From positions 32,899,722-32,963,721 of the forward strand of contig CM064485.1 of the NCBI GenBank assembly GCA_032716605.1: a stretch of DNA of 64,000 nucleotides, read 5' to 3'. This stretch comes from Paralithodes platypus. Its lineage: Eukaryota; Arthropoda; Malacostraca; Decapoda; Lithodidae. Position numbers and translations under genes: made by a program. Under the pieces are notes generated by a model. That model was not told where the DNA came from, did not search any database, and worked only from the letters and a program-made list of their open reading frames with translations. Numbering within the stretch: the first letter of the stretch is position 1; each line of letters begins with the position of its first letter. Below, piece by piece: positions 54,501 through 64,000 of the stretch.

Positions 54501-55614
54501 TTGCAGTTGCGGACATCAATCCTACACTTTCCCAACGGCTGAATTGTAGTAGAGTTCCACATTTGAAGAGTTGACTCACACGGCTGTAGCTCTGCGTCCG
54601 GTACCAGATGACTTGGAATGGCATTCACACTTGCCCCGCTGTCGATCTGGAACTTCACTTTATTACCGTCGACCATGAGATTAGCCATTATGTGTTTTCC
54701 TCTGGATCCGGTCGATACGTTCATGATGTATTCCCGTCCTCTTGTGTTATCTTCTGAGTCGTCACTTTCTTCTGTGTCTCCATCTTCTACCGCATGGACT
54801 CTGCGCGATGTCTTCTTTTTGCCTCCTGTCGCTGCGCTTCTTGGTGCTCCGCCGGTCGCTGCATTACTTGGACATTTCTTGGCATAGTGTCCCGTTTTCT
54901 TGCATTTATGACATTTGGCATCAGTTGCAGGACAGTTCTTCTTACCCCAATAATGTGCCAAACCACACCAGTCACACTGCGTGAGGTTAGGCTTAGTCTT
55001 TGTTGTTTGTGGATTACTCTTCTTCTGGGGTTTTGCACTGAGTTTGTGTAGAGACTCCTGCTTGTCACTTCGAAATGCTGTCATTGATCTCCTTGAAGTT
55101 TCATAGGCAGTACACATCTTAAGTACAACATCTAGAGTTAGGCTATCCTCCCTAAAGAATTTTTCCCGAAGTGTATCCTCTTGGCAACCAAAAACAATTT
55201 TATCCCTCAGAAGTTCATCTTGAAGTTCTCCATATCCACAGTGTCTTACCAAAGTCTTCAGCCTAGTGATAAAAGATTCCAAGGATTCATCTTTCCTTTG
55301 CATGCTATCATGAAAGTTGTACCTCGCCATCAGCTGCTCATCTCTTGGTGAAAAATGCTTGTCAAATTTCCCAATTAATGTTGCATAAGTCAGGGCAGAT
55401 TCATCTTCTATGCCAAAAGATTCGTAGATATCTAGCAGAATGTCACCTCCAGTCAACAATTTCGCTATTTTAATATCATCACTCTTACCCTTCAGACCGT
55501 TGCCAATGATGTAAGATCGAATTTCTTCTTGTAACGCCTCCACGCCACTGCTTGCTCAATCTCAGACTTGCAGACGAATAAAGGCTGTGAAGTAGATGCC
55601 ATGACGTCACTCAT
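51578..55614 (-). CDS. Gag-Pol polyprotein of the Mag-like element (one N-terminal frameshift)
   Basis: The main open frame, 1321 codons from an internal Met at 55543, has Gag (1-230) with two zinc knuckles (190-224; second CHKCKKTGHYAKKC), protease IDSGAS (300-304), RT (about 430-640; FSKLDLKNGYWHC, CVADDILVFG with the active-site Asp pair at 576-577), RNase H (about 725-840; QCDASQKG, IEKETLA, QSDHKPL, LADTLSR), and integrase with an HHCC finger (943-979) and D1007, D1060, E1096. Upstream, a second frame continues Gag from ATG at 55614 or 55602 (SQPLFVCKSEIEQAV), and the two frames meet near 55514-55519, where one base appears to be missing. So 55543 is probably not the true start. Everything downstream is open. 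Confidence 0.85.
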
Positions 55615-55704
55615 ATCTTTCGACTTTTTGAGGTTAAATCCAAGGATAACTCACTATTTCAGCTGTAGAACTTAGTCAGCAGTACTTCATTCACACGTAC
55701 ACTG

Positions 55705-55722
55705 CTTACCCAGCTGCCACCA
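55705..55722 (-). promoter_or_regulatory. Primer-binding site of the Mag-like element
   Basis: On the minus strand TGGTGGCAGCTGGGTAAG follows the 5' LTR directly. TGG pairs with the CCA end of a tRNA. Confidence 0.6.
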
Positions 55723-55904
55723 TGTTGATATGGGTATATATATCGGGTTCTTAATGAGACACACTGGATAGGGGTTCACATATATTGGGGGAGTCTGGGT
55801 ACATGCTTCTTGTCGTCAAGGGATGTTTAGGAAGCCATGCCTTAATATCGGCTCGCCTGTAGATTATATATTTAGCTTACAATATTATTACCAATATTGT
55901 AACA
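55723..55904 (-). repeat. 5' LTR of the Mag-like element
   Basis: 182-bp partner of 45322-45503. Contains a TATATATA stretch. Confidence 0.9.
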
Positions 55905-56034
55905 GGTGGAGGGGGTCGTTGGCCTTGCTCTTTTGTTCCAATGGACTGCTATTTCTTCTTTTCCATTACCACCCCCTCGTTGTTATATCCGGCCGTTCAT
56001 TCATTACGCATTTCTTCAGTAACTGGCCGGTCTC

Positions 56035-56190
56035 ATTCCAGCTAAGGGCCGAGTTCTCTTAAATTGCTGGCTCGCTATCAATCGACCGGAAATAATAGAT
56101 ACCTGCATGGGGTGACGAGCGTCTTATAACTGATGGGGCTAAACATGAGGGAGAAGGAGTTTCAGACAAAACAAATACCTCCCCTTAAGA
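56035..56190 (+). repeat. Family B fragment
   Basis: AAGGGCCGAGTTCTCTTAAA, CTGGCTCGCTATC, GGGGCTAAACATGAGGGAGA and CTCCCCTTAA. Left part and middle partly missing. Confidence 0.65.
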
Positions 56191-56240
56191 TAGTGACCCA
56201 GTATAGACTGTATAGGTGAGGTGATTCACACATTCTGATG

Positions 56241-56457
56241 TTAACCCCTTGAGGATTATGACGCATTTTGACAGTTAATTCTGGCGGCTAGTAAACGATT
56301 ATATTCAGTTTAAGAAGAATTATGGGACTCGGAGCGATGATTGAGACAGTCTCTACCCCTTTGAGTGCTTTAGAGCCTTGCAAAACTGAATATAATCGGC
56401 TAACAATAGTCAGAATAATCTGTCAAAACACGTCATAATCCTCAATGGCTTCCTTAA
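56241..56457. mobile_element. Family C' element
   Basis: TTAACCCCTTGAGGATTATG at the left, CATAATCCTCAATGGCTTCC TTAA at the right: inverted ends. AACGATTATATTCAGTTTAA is mirrored by CTGAATATAATCGGCTAAC. It is followed at once by family F. Confidence 0.75.
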
Positions 56458-56640
56458 CAATACTATACTGCGTTTCATTTCATCGGATGGTGAATTGAAT
56501 CCCTTAGCAGCTAATTTTTCGATACTTAACGGATAAATATGAAACCAATATGTCTCTGCATCAAATTAAGACCAAGTTTATAAATAACAGAAATCTTTAT
56601 GGGAACTTTGCAATTTACCGTCAGTTGAAAAGAAACAGGG
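56458..56640 (+). repeat. Dispersed repeat family F, copy 2
   Basis: See 10283-10497; same landmarks, same orientation. Confidence 0.75.
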
Positions 56641-56753
56641 TATAGTCAAATGCTAACATACTATAGATCGATAGATAGATTGATAAGACATATTTGAAGT
56701 AATTACCTTTAATGTAGAAATGTTGCTGAATAAACATCTAAATGCTCGAGGCC

Positions 56754-57786
56754 CTTAACCCGGGAACTGCTGGAAGACTCTTAAGAGTTCCCCCGGCGGA
56801 CTGCGGGAAGACTCTTAAGAGTCAGAAAAAAAAAATCAACTTTAACCCTTATCTAGCGGCGCGCGACTTATGTCGAGTTAAAGAAACTGGCAAAAAACGG
56901 GTGAAAAATGGGTGAAAATCGAGTGAAAATGGGTGGAACAGTAATGAACCATACGTCCGACATCTGTGGCCTCCCGGCCCACACACTCCAGTTCCCCCAC
57001 CGCGCGGGAGGATGACAGTGTGACCAATAGTTCGTGAAAAGTGAACAATATAGCAAAATCCGCTAAACTTCCATCTTTGAGGTAACACTGTCAGGGCTCC
57101 ACGAGTGCTACGTAGCTGTATGTGGTGTCATTGTGTATCGATTTCCGCCTAGTTTTTGGCACAATACAGTTCCTTTCATGCTGATGGTTGATATAGCAGT
57201 CAGAATGGCCTGAAAAGGCCCAAAACGGCCACAGACCACCCGCTCGTAATGTGTTAAACATCGAAAAAAATATATATTTTTATTTTTTTATTTTTTTTGG
57301 GCCCCTGGGCCATGCAAAATATCACTCCTCTACCTCCCCTCCTTCCCCACTTTCCTCCCCTCCTTCAGTTATCACCTATTTTCCCTGTTATTCCCTTATT
57401 CTGAGGTATATTTTCGTGCTAACATTAGTGAGTTGCAAGCAGGGCATTGTCATCAGTGTTAGCAAGCGAGTGCAAGAGAGAGAGAGAGAATATCAATCGA
57501 CTGTGTCTCAGTGGCCTTGGGGGAAATTGGCGGGAAAGCAGGTTGCCTCACCCATACATTATATAACTGGCGGCCTATATCTCCGATTTTGACCATCCAA
57601 ACGCAGTTTTCACTCGTTTTATTGTTGTTTCAGGTTAATACCTTTATAATCAACCCATAATAGGCGCGTATGGATAAGTATTAATGCTATTTATGGTAAA
57701 ATGAATATTTTGGTGATGGAAACAGCTCAAATACGTCAGCACAGGGGGACGTTTCTAATTACCCCCATGCACACTTCTTAGGTTAA
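56754..57786. mobile_element. Family E (TTAA-ended) element, copy 1, split by family D
   Basis: TTAACCCGGGAACTGCTGGA and AGACTCTTAAGAG at the left. After removal of 56842-57257 the rest parallels 59181-60648 (TTATCACCTATTTTCCCTGT, GTGCTAACATTAG, GATTTTGACCA, TTGTTGTTTCAGGTTA). The right end is TTAGGTTAA. Confidence 0.65.
56842..57257. mobile_element. Family D element inserted in family E
   Basis: 416 bp, TTAACCCTTATCTAGCGGCG to CCGCTCGTAATGTGTTAA. Both flanks retain TTAA. Confidence 0.7.
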
Positions 57787-57855
57787 TATACTGAAAAAAA
57801 TAGTCTAATAGTAGCCATCATATAAGGAAAAGGACTGAATTGGTTTAACTCAGTT
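57787..57855. repeat. Family C fragment
   Basis: AATAGTCTAATAGTAGCCAT, CATATAAGGAAAAGGAC and GGTTTAA resemble the right half of C. Confidence 0.5.
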
Positions 57856-58170
57856 CGTAGTATGTATTTGGCTATAAAACATGGGTCAAAGTGCCTGAGA
57901 GACAGACTGGTCGGAGTGGATATTTTTTAATTTGAAGAAAGTCTGGGAAGGCTCATTTATTAGCCGAGGGGGACAAACTAAAATACATTATCAGAAAAAG
58001 GCAAAAACAAAACAAGCAAAATATTCCATAAATATTAAACAAAGTATCAAAACAAATAATATAATAAAACCATAATTAAAGACCAGAGATTATTTTGTAT
58101 TTATTTTTCCCCATATATAGCTATAGAATCACAATAACACTCATCCATCTATCCTCCATCCCCTCACCAG

Positions 58171-58253
58171 TACTCCGTGACTGGTGACCTTCAGACAGAC
58201 AGCCAACAAGGTGTATGTGGTGAAGCCCTTCCTCAACGACACCCAGGTTTAAC
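58171..58253 (+). pseudogene. Decayed duplicate of the downstream candidate exon
   Basis: Preceded by CCATCCCCTCACCAG (3' splice-site-like). DNA parallels 58739-58830: GTGACTGGTGACCTTCAGAC, AAGCCCTTCCTCAACGACAC and CCAGGTT. The frame that gives VVKPFLNDTQV ends in TAA where the good copy has AAG plus a donor, and an earlier stop (TGA) is present. The donor is lost. Confidence 0.5.
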
Positions 58254-58654
58254 CCACAGAACCCTAGCGACGACACGTTTGCATCGGCCATGTATGTAAC
58301 GCTAAACCCCAGGAATGCATAAGGTGCGTCCTGGTTAATTACTCCGGTCCTATGGCATCTAGAGGGCTCAGATTCGTATGGGAACTGTGTAAGTATCCCA
58401 CACAACAATGCTGATGGTTGAAAACTCTCAAACCGAGTGTGCGTAAAAACCTGTTTTTGCCTACCCATTTCCCCATGTTAATTCCGACTTTCGGGTGCAC
58501 CGTAGGACCCCTTGATGACCTAGGGGATTGTTTTTTGTGGGTTTTCCTTCATTTCTAACCCATTCCGGGTGTTTTCCGGAAAAAACATTTTTTTTGTACA
58601 ACCCCCTGGTCCTTGGTGGTACATTTATTATTAAATAGCTGGGGTTCAGTGGGT

Positions 58655-58727
58655 TAATCTATTTATCAATCTATCAATCTATCTATCTATTTACCAATCA
58701 TTCTATCCATCCATCTATCTATTTTTC
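58655..58727. repeat. (ATCT)n-type microsatellite
   Basis: Degenerate ATCTATCT/ATCCATCC run feeding into the pyrimidine tract of the candidate exon. Confidence 0.8.
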
Positions 58728-58738
58728 TATCCCCCCAG

Positions 58739-58830
58739 TGCCTCGTGACTATGGGGACCTTCAGACAGCCGGACACGAGGTCAACAAAGAGTACATGGTT
58801 AAGCCCTTCCTCAACGACACCCAGGTTAAG
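58739..58830 (+). CDS. Candidate 92-bp internal exon of an unrecognised gene
   Basis: The acceptor TTTTTCTATCCCCCCAG and donor AAGGTAGGT are both close to consensus. The exon reads 2 nt plus 30 codons in an open frame (PRDYGDLQTAGHEVNKEY, then MVKPFLNDTQVK). The frame continues only a few codons past the donor. No neighbouring exons were identified in the window and I do not recognise the protein. The peptide is hydrophilic with mixed charge, unlike the repeat-derived frames nearby. Confidence 0.45.
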
Positions 58831-58950
58831 GTAGGTCACATGCTTAACCCAATCACTGCAGTGGACATATGTGTACGTCCTTTGTAAGGAAGTCCTATAC
58901 GGCAGCTGACGTATATATACACCTTGGTATTACTGGATTAGTTGGTTGCA

Positions 58951-58968
58951 CCCCCCCCCCCCCCCCCT
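58951..58968. repeat. Poly-C run
   Basis: About 17 C residues with one T break. Nothing else was recognised between 58840 and 59180. Confidence 0.9.
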
Positions 58969-59180
58969 CCCCTCTTGTTGCCAGATGCTTCCAGGAGGTT
59001 CTAAGTTTGTTACTCATTCTTAGATCAATGTGCTGTGTGCATTGGTTTAGGAAGGGATTGTGTAGACTACATTGAAAAGGTGTATTAGAAGTTGAAAATC
59101 AACGAAAACAGGGCCACATCTTCATGTAATTGTTACAGCTATATACCAGGTAAGCATATGAGGTTCATTTCATCTTCCTT

Positions 59181-60648
59181 TTAACCCGTAAACCGCGGCA
59201 AAGCTCTTAAGAGGCAGGCCTAAAAATACCCTTTAAGGGGAGCATCCGGGAGCGTCAGGCTTTTACTCTAGAACGTGTCAGTGGATTTTGTCTGTATTTC
59301 ATAAGATTTTGTACACGTATAGGGGACCTAACAGCTAAGAAATTTCCAAAATTTTAATTCTCTAGGACAATTATTTTTTGAGTTAGGTGTGTAAATTTAT
59401 GACTTTTTGTAAAATCAAAATCTCATTTAAATGTTGTTGCTTGATTGTTTTAATGCATTGGGGGTACTAACAATAGGTGTAGTTTCAATTGTACGTTGAT
59501 ACTTTTTTCCATTTTGTATCTAATTGTAGAATTAGGGCATTTACAATTAGGTACAAATTAGGTGACAAATGTCTCGGGGTGCTGTGTCGAAATGGGAAAT
59601 AAATAAAAACAAATGGCGACGTGGAGTTGTAGAGAATTTCATGCCCTTTCCAATGACACCTGAAACATTGTTGTAGCATGTTTGGTTACGTCAGAACTGC
59701 GCCGACAAGTGAACTTTCTTACGTGAGGTACTAAGGCACGAGAGCTGTTGCAAGCCAGCCGGCCAGCCGCACCCTACCTCTCTCGCGGCTTGGACCACAC
59801 TGCTCTTTCTCCTCCACCACCACCACACCCTTCGTTGTTACCCGGGTTGAGTACCAGATACTGTTAGGCAAAATATCTAAGAACGTCATATTTTCACCAA
59901 AAATTCATGGTTTTATTTTTTATTTTTTGCAGATCCGAAACCCATAATGCATTTTCTACGCGTCTGCGCGACCCGCGACCCGCGAAAACTTTAAACTAGC
60001 CCAGAAATAACACGCTTCCAGACGGAATATTGCCTCAGGATTTTAACTGAAGACAGAGGGATGGGTGATGATGCCATATATCGGGTTGCGCAATATTGCC
60101 GTTTTGAGCACTATTACGAGTATGAACCGGACGCTCACCTTAAACAGCACTAAACAATTTTTTTTGTTTTCCCTATACCTCATATCACTCTTCCACATCC
60201 CCTCCTTCCTCCCTTTCCCCTCCCCCTTCAATTATCACCTATTTTCCCTGTTATCCCCTAATTTGTTGGTATATTTTTGTGCTAACATTAGCAAACTGTG
60301 TGGGGGATGTGCTCACGTGTCTAGCAGGTGTGTTACACAAGCGAGTGTGTGTATGAGTAGGCTCAGTGTGGCTTGAGGCCTCGTGGAGGGAGGGGTTGCC
60401 TCAATTTTCTCAAAAATTCATGAATGGGCTGGTTCATCTATATTCGCGATTTTGACCAGAAAAATTATATTTTCACTGGTTTGATTGTTGTTACAGGTTA
60501 CTATCTTCATAGTGAAGGTAAAATAGGCTCATATGAATAGGTAATAAAGATATTTATCGTAAAATGACGATTATTGGCCTGAATGGAGCCCATATGCTCG
60601 CCCATGGGGAGCTAGTTCATTACCCCCCCCTCGCCGTTCCCGGGTTAA
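59181..60648. mobile_element. Family E (TTAA-ended) element, copy 2
   Basis: 1.47 kb. Starts TTAACCCGTAAACCGCGGC and ends GCCGTTCCCGGGTTAA, imperfect inverted ends inside TTAA. No transposase ORF. The right part matches copy 1. piggyBac-like by target site only. Confidence 0.65.
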
Positions 60649-61247
60649 CAACCCATCCTGTCTTGTAAGCAAAAACATGATAAACTAACTGTAAATATCA
60701 TCCATTTATCGAGAGTGGGAAGTGAAGGAAACAATAATTGTATATTTTCGCTCACAAGTGTAAGTGTGGGGCCGGCTGGTCAGCGACAGAACAAGCAAAG
60801 TATTGGGTGGTGTGAAGAGATAGGGAGGGGGTAGTGACTGATATAAGGAGAATTTTAACCCAATCTTTTCATTGGAGCTCTTTCCAATATGGTCAGGGCT
60901 ATGGATATGGCACTAGGGCGATGAATGCTGCGGAACTAGTGGGAACATGACTGCAGGAGTGGATTATACTCTAAAGAAGACTCACACCGAAAGAGTAAAA
61001 TTAATATAACCTCAGCTCAGGGTTCGGTCTTTATTAGGTAGTATGTACTTGATTATTCAGTCAATCTATATATCAATCTAACTATATCTATCAGTTTATC
61101 TATCTTTCTATTTATCAATCAATTTATCTATCTTAGAATTTGAGGATGTATTGAATTTCTTTCTTTTTTTCTTTGTTTGCCTACATTTAACGATATTATA
61201 TAACTGAAAGGAATTTTGGAAATCAGGGAGTTAATCAATGTCGTTCA
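60649..61247. other. Unassigned, with a (TCTA)-type microsatellite
   Basis: No ORF. Degenerate ATCTATC/TCAATCTA repeats at about 61060-61135. Confidence 0.5.
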
Positions 61248-61554
61248 TAACCCCTTGGATTCCTTTAAAACCTTCCAAAACTGAGTAAAATCGTCTAAGG
61301 GTAGCTAGGATAAAATTAAAAAATGCATCATGTTACTAAGCGGGTTATCCCATTCAGTACCAGAGACGTAATTTTCATCATATTCTGGCAACTATTAGAC
61401 GATTATATTCATCTTTGGAAGGACCTCTAGTATTAATAAGACTTCAAACTATCTCAACCAACCCTTCTAACGACCACAGATCCTTCCTAAGCTGCATAAT
61501 GTCTAAATATAGCTAGAATATAATATCACACGTCGCTGATACTGAGCAGGTTAA
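61248..61554. mobile_element. Two adjacent family C-type elements
   Basis: The first (about 61248-61347) has CATAACCCCTTGGATTCC, AAAATCGTCTAAGGGTAGCT and ATGCATCATGTTACTAAGCG. The second (61344-61554) begins (T)TATCCCATTCAGTACCAGA and ends GATACTGAGCAGGTTAA. The second is a full-length reference for C without insertions. Confidence 0.65.
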
Positions 61555-61868
61555 AGTGTGTTCGTGACGGTAAGAGAGAGATATGGGGAGGAACAATTCT
61601 GATGTGTTATGAGTGAAGAAGAAGGGGTGCATAGTGTGATGAATTCTGGGAACTACAAGAGCCTACGTACAGTCACTTAACAACAATCGTAGACCCACTG
61701 GTTTTCTTTATGCAATAATAACTATCTGGATTGAGTTTTGGATGGAACTTGCTTTTCCATAACTAGTATATATAGTTTTGTAGTTGCTGTATAGACAATT
61801 ATATTCATAAATTCGTTGCCAGAGATATACTTCCATAGTTAGAGATAGGTGAGGTCTGAGAATATTTA

Positions 61869-62365
61869 TGAACTAGCAGGGGTACCCGGCGTTGCCCAGG
61901 TAATCACCATAATCACCATCACTACTACCACTACCATAATCACCATCATCAATCACTACTACCACAATCATCACAATACTACTACTACCATAATCACCGG
62001 CCTCGACCTCCCTGTGCCTCATTAAACGACGACCTCGATTTCGGCCGCTAAATGACCTCCGATTTTGGATCTGACCTCATCCGTACCCCCATTTTGGGGG
62101 GCTGCGAACAACTTTCGTTCCATACACCTTTTCGATCGAAGGCCTCCTTCTGCCGCAAACGGCAATTTTTTTCAATTTTATTCATTTCTTTTTCAATTTC
62201 GGCCTCGAAACGACCTCCGATCGTGGCCTCGCCCCCTCTATGACCTGACCCAGGTCAATTGACACCCACATGCAAAGTTTCAGCTCCCCAGGTCCAAAAC
62301 TGCGGCCGCCTATTAAGAACACACACACACACACACAGACAATCGAAAATATTATATAGATGACT
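61869..62365 (+). repeat. CCGGCGTTGCCC-type dispersed repeat
   Basis: Starts ACTAGCAGGGGTACCCGGCG followed by TTGCCCAGG, then a (CAT/ACC)n tract, GACCTC-rich sequence, AGTTTCAGCTCCCCAGGTCC, GCGGCCGCCTATTAAG, (AC)n and AATATTATATAGATGA. I recall this start and end from widespread animal repeats; the identity is unverified. Confidence 0.5.
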
Positions 62366-62502
62366 GTACACAAGGCAAAATTTCCAACTGGCACAGTGCT
62401 AATTGTATTTATTTATTTTATTTTATTTTTCCTATGTGAGTGAGGGAGACAAAAGGCAGAACTGCCTGTAGGAAGTGCCCAGCTGGAAATCTTGCCGACC
62501 GT

Positions 62503-62528
62503 ACGTCTCTCTCTCTCTCTCTCTCTCT
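62503..62528. repeat. (TC)n microsatellite
   Basis: Pure TC run. Confidence 0.9.
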
Positions 62529-62529
62529 A

Positions 62530-62692
62530 ATAACCCTTTCAGTATTGGAGGTCGCGATTTTTCTTCTATTTTTGGCTATCATTAGACGATTTTATTCAAT
62601 TTAGGAAGGAATTTTGAAAGTCAGAGGGTTAGTTGGGACAGATTTTACGCCTTTCATTACTAGAGATCCTTCTTAACCCTTTGTGTAGCAGC
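62530..62692. repeat. Family C element, left part
   Basis: AACCCTTTCAGTATTGGAGG, TATCATTAGACGATTTTATT, CAATTTAGGAAGG and AGAGATCCTTCTTAA. It is followed by a different TTAACCCTTTG sequence containing the tRNA-like segment. Confidence 0.6.
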
Positions 62693-62786
62693 GACACCTG
62701 TTATTTTTTTTCTAGGTATATTTTTATGTTACCTACACCAACCGACTTTACTCCTAAACTCAATTAATGAAATCAACAAATACATG

Positions 62787-62862
62787 TGGCAGTCCAGGGA
62801 TTCGAACCTAGGATGCTCACACCGAAATTCAGTGCATTTATCCATTGCGCTATGAAGACAGT
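62787..62862 (-). repeat. tRNA-like sequence (tRNA-derived repeat or pseudogene)
   Basis: The minus strand has TAGCGCAATGGAT (A box) and GGTTCGAATCC (exact B box) with normal spacing and a 3' TGCCA. T-stem and acceptor pairing are poor, so a functional tRNA is unlikely. It is Arg-like in the D-arm only. Confidence 0.55.
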
Positions 62863-63283
62863 TTATTTAGACGATACTATGCAGCTTAGGAAGGATCTGT
62901 GGTAGTAGTCCGGGCAATATGTGGTTATACCCAAAACAAATTGCAATAGTTTCGAAACTTTTTTTTATTTTTCCTTAGGTATAAAGTAATTCAAAAATCA
63001 AAAGTTTACCAAAATCTAATAGGTGGAACATATAATTTAAGGGGATAGTTAACCCGGCCCATAAAATAGCATAACACGATTAAAAAAGGTAATTGAAAGG
63101 GTAAGAGGGTGTCCAAATCAATGCCAATGGTATTTTAGATGTTGTACCAATGCAGTCAAACATTATTTATATTGTGATTTAAATAGTTGAAGTGAATATT
63201 AGAGTGATTGAATAGTTTAAGGCGGATCTTGACCCATTTTTTTTATTCGAAAAACACACGCAAGAATATAACTCATTCTGTTT
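62863..63283. other. Unassigned, no gene seen
   Basis: The start (62872-62910) resembles a C-family half (GACGATACTATGCAGCTTAG, GAAGGATCTGTGGTAGTAG). TTAAGGGGATAGTTAACCCG at 63039 may be another TTAA-element junction. Confidence 0.4.
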
Positions 63284-63539
63284 GTGTCAATATCCCCTTC
63301 TGATGTGGATAACAGTGAGGCTGTGAAGCTACTACGCAAAAGACTGGAGACAGAGAAAGAGAAGTTATGCAACTACCGTGTAGCTAGACTCTGGTTGCAG
63401 TATATGGAAATGGTGGATTTGTTATGCAGATTCATCAAGGTAGAAAGACTTGGTGACTGGGCACTTCACCTTCAGTGCCTCTATGACATGTTGCCATTCC
63501 TTGCAGCCTCTGGCCATAATCTATATGTTAAGTGTGTTC
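63284..63539 (+). pseudogene. Truncated ORF, cut by an LTR
   Basis: Open frame (SDVDNSEAVKLLRKRLETEK, VARLWLQYMEMVDLLCRFIK, GDWALHLQCLYDMLPFLAAS, GHNLYVK) that ends a few codons into the LTR starting at 63540. I recall similar LW-QY-(M/I)D and GDW-LHL...AA-GH segments from repetitive ORFs in arthropod genomes, but cannot name the family. The ATG at 63284 may not be a real start. Confidence 0.5.
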
Positions 63540-64000
63540 TGTGACGCTCACCGCTTCCCCCAGAACCGCATGGCTTACTCGCTAGGACTCGCCAGGGCAG
63601 AGAATATAGCTACAGTCTACCTATCATTGTGTACTTTCCTTCTCGAGAAAGCTTGTGTTGCAGACAGTTCAGAACTGTTCTTTATTTTCGTCTGTCACAA
63701 TCCTTTCTATTTTATTTAGTCAATTGAAAGTATTGTGTTAAGTAGTTGAATGATGGGAAGGCGAGCAGGAGAGAGAGAGAGAGAGAGAGACCAGGTGGTG
63801 TGACTTGGTGGTGAGTGTGGCGCGTGGCTGGCCCCCTTACATAGGCCTCGCGGGATTCGTTGCCTCCTGCCTAACACTGACTACTAGGCGGCTGCTTACT
63901 GGGCGACTGTCGCCCGCCCTCGGGCCATTCCTGCGAACTGGGACTCCAGCCAGCAGGTCTATGGGAATATCCTTGTCAGATCCTTCCCAGACAGCATACT
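63540..64000 (+). mobile_element. LTR of a second, diverged Gmr1-like element, cut by window edge
   Basis: TGTGACGCTCACC start, then AGAACCGCATGGCTTACTCG, CTAGGACTCGCCAGGGCAG, GAAAGCTTGTGTTGCAGACA and a GA run in the same order as the 5' LTR at 20264. Similarity is clearly lower than between the two LTRs of the 20-kb element, so it is an older or different lineage. Whether an internal region follows cannot be seen. Confidence 0.75.

Larger units (their letters stand above)
45322..55904 (-). mobile_element. Mag-like Ty3/Gypsy retrotransposon, split by a LINE
   Basis: Bounded by near-identical 182-bp LTRs (minus strand TGTTACAATATTG...ATATCAACA). GGTGG occurs on both outer flanks as a 5-bp target duplication. 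PBS, Gag-Pol and PPT are in the expected order on the minus strand. Without the nested LINE the element is about 5.2 kb. The clade is inferred from short LTRs, a single Gag-Pol frame and the integrase SSPHHPQSNGKAESAVK block. Confidence 0.85.

Noticed and set aside
58121..58468. 115-codon minus-strand ORF
   Set aside because: It runs antisense across the decayed exon duplicate and its splice site; no motif seen.

Overview
The window is eukaryotic and arthropod-like, most probably a decapod crustacean. That assignment is an inference from the style of the sequence: very long (GA)n and (TC)n runs, many families of degraded non-LTR retrotransposons, Penelope-like and Gypsy elements, recurrent TACAGTATA and TAGGCCTA words, and no compact gene structure. 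No complete host gene could be recognised. The only non-transposon coding candidates are a short internal exon near 58.8 kb (with a decayed duplicate about 570 bp upstream), a 77-codon orphan ORF at 44.9 kb and an ORF fragment at 63.3 kb.

Layout. 0-4.6 kb: mostly unassigned, with a dispersed repeat (A) and the 3' tail of a LINE. 4.7-7.4 kb and 10.6-12.4 kb: two unbroken chains of short palindromic elements (families B, C and C', named here) that begin and end in TTAA and share that TTAA with the next element; the first chain has a LINE inserted in it. 7.6-9.96 kb: an (AAC)n-tailed SINE-like retroposon, a B element swollen by a 24-bp minisatellite, and a broken LINE. 13-20 kb: minus-strand LINE fragments next to (GA)n tracts, two inverted copies of a repeat (H), one carrying a LINE, and a 327-bp near-perfect foldback. 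20.3-27.8 kb: an LTR retrotransposon with 1.8-kb LTRs and one long ORF whose domain order is Gag-protease-integrase-RNase H, i.e. Gmr1-like, with most of the RT missing. 29-38 kb: TGACCT-rich repeated units interrupted by a 4.2-kb head-to-head palindrome of two Penelope-like elements and by a second SINE copy. 38.0-44.1 kb: a TTAA element (D) containing a hAT-like element, which contains a one-ORF LINE with a poly(A) tail. 45.3-55.9 kb: a minus-strand Mag-like Gypsy element with 182-bp LTRs, split by a two-ORF plus-strand LINE. 56-64 kb: more TTAA elements (B, C, D in E, F), the candidate exon, a tRNA-like sequence, and at the right edge the start of a second, diverged LTR related to the 20-kb element.

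How it fits together: the window is a record of successive insertions, and several empty sites can be read by comparing paralogous repeats within the window. The most interesting items are the catalytically degraded Gmr1-like element that keeps an open frame, the zero-spacer Penelope palindrome inside the TGACCT array, the TTAA-sharing element chains, and the UAAUG stop-start overlap in the two-ORF LINE. Family names A-H are local labels. Percent identities are judged by eye and no database was searched.
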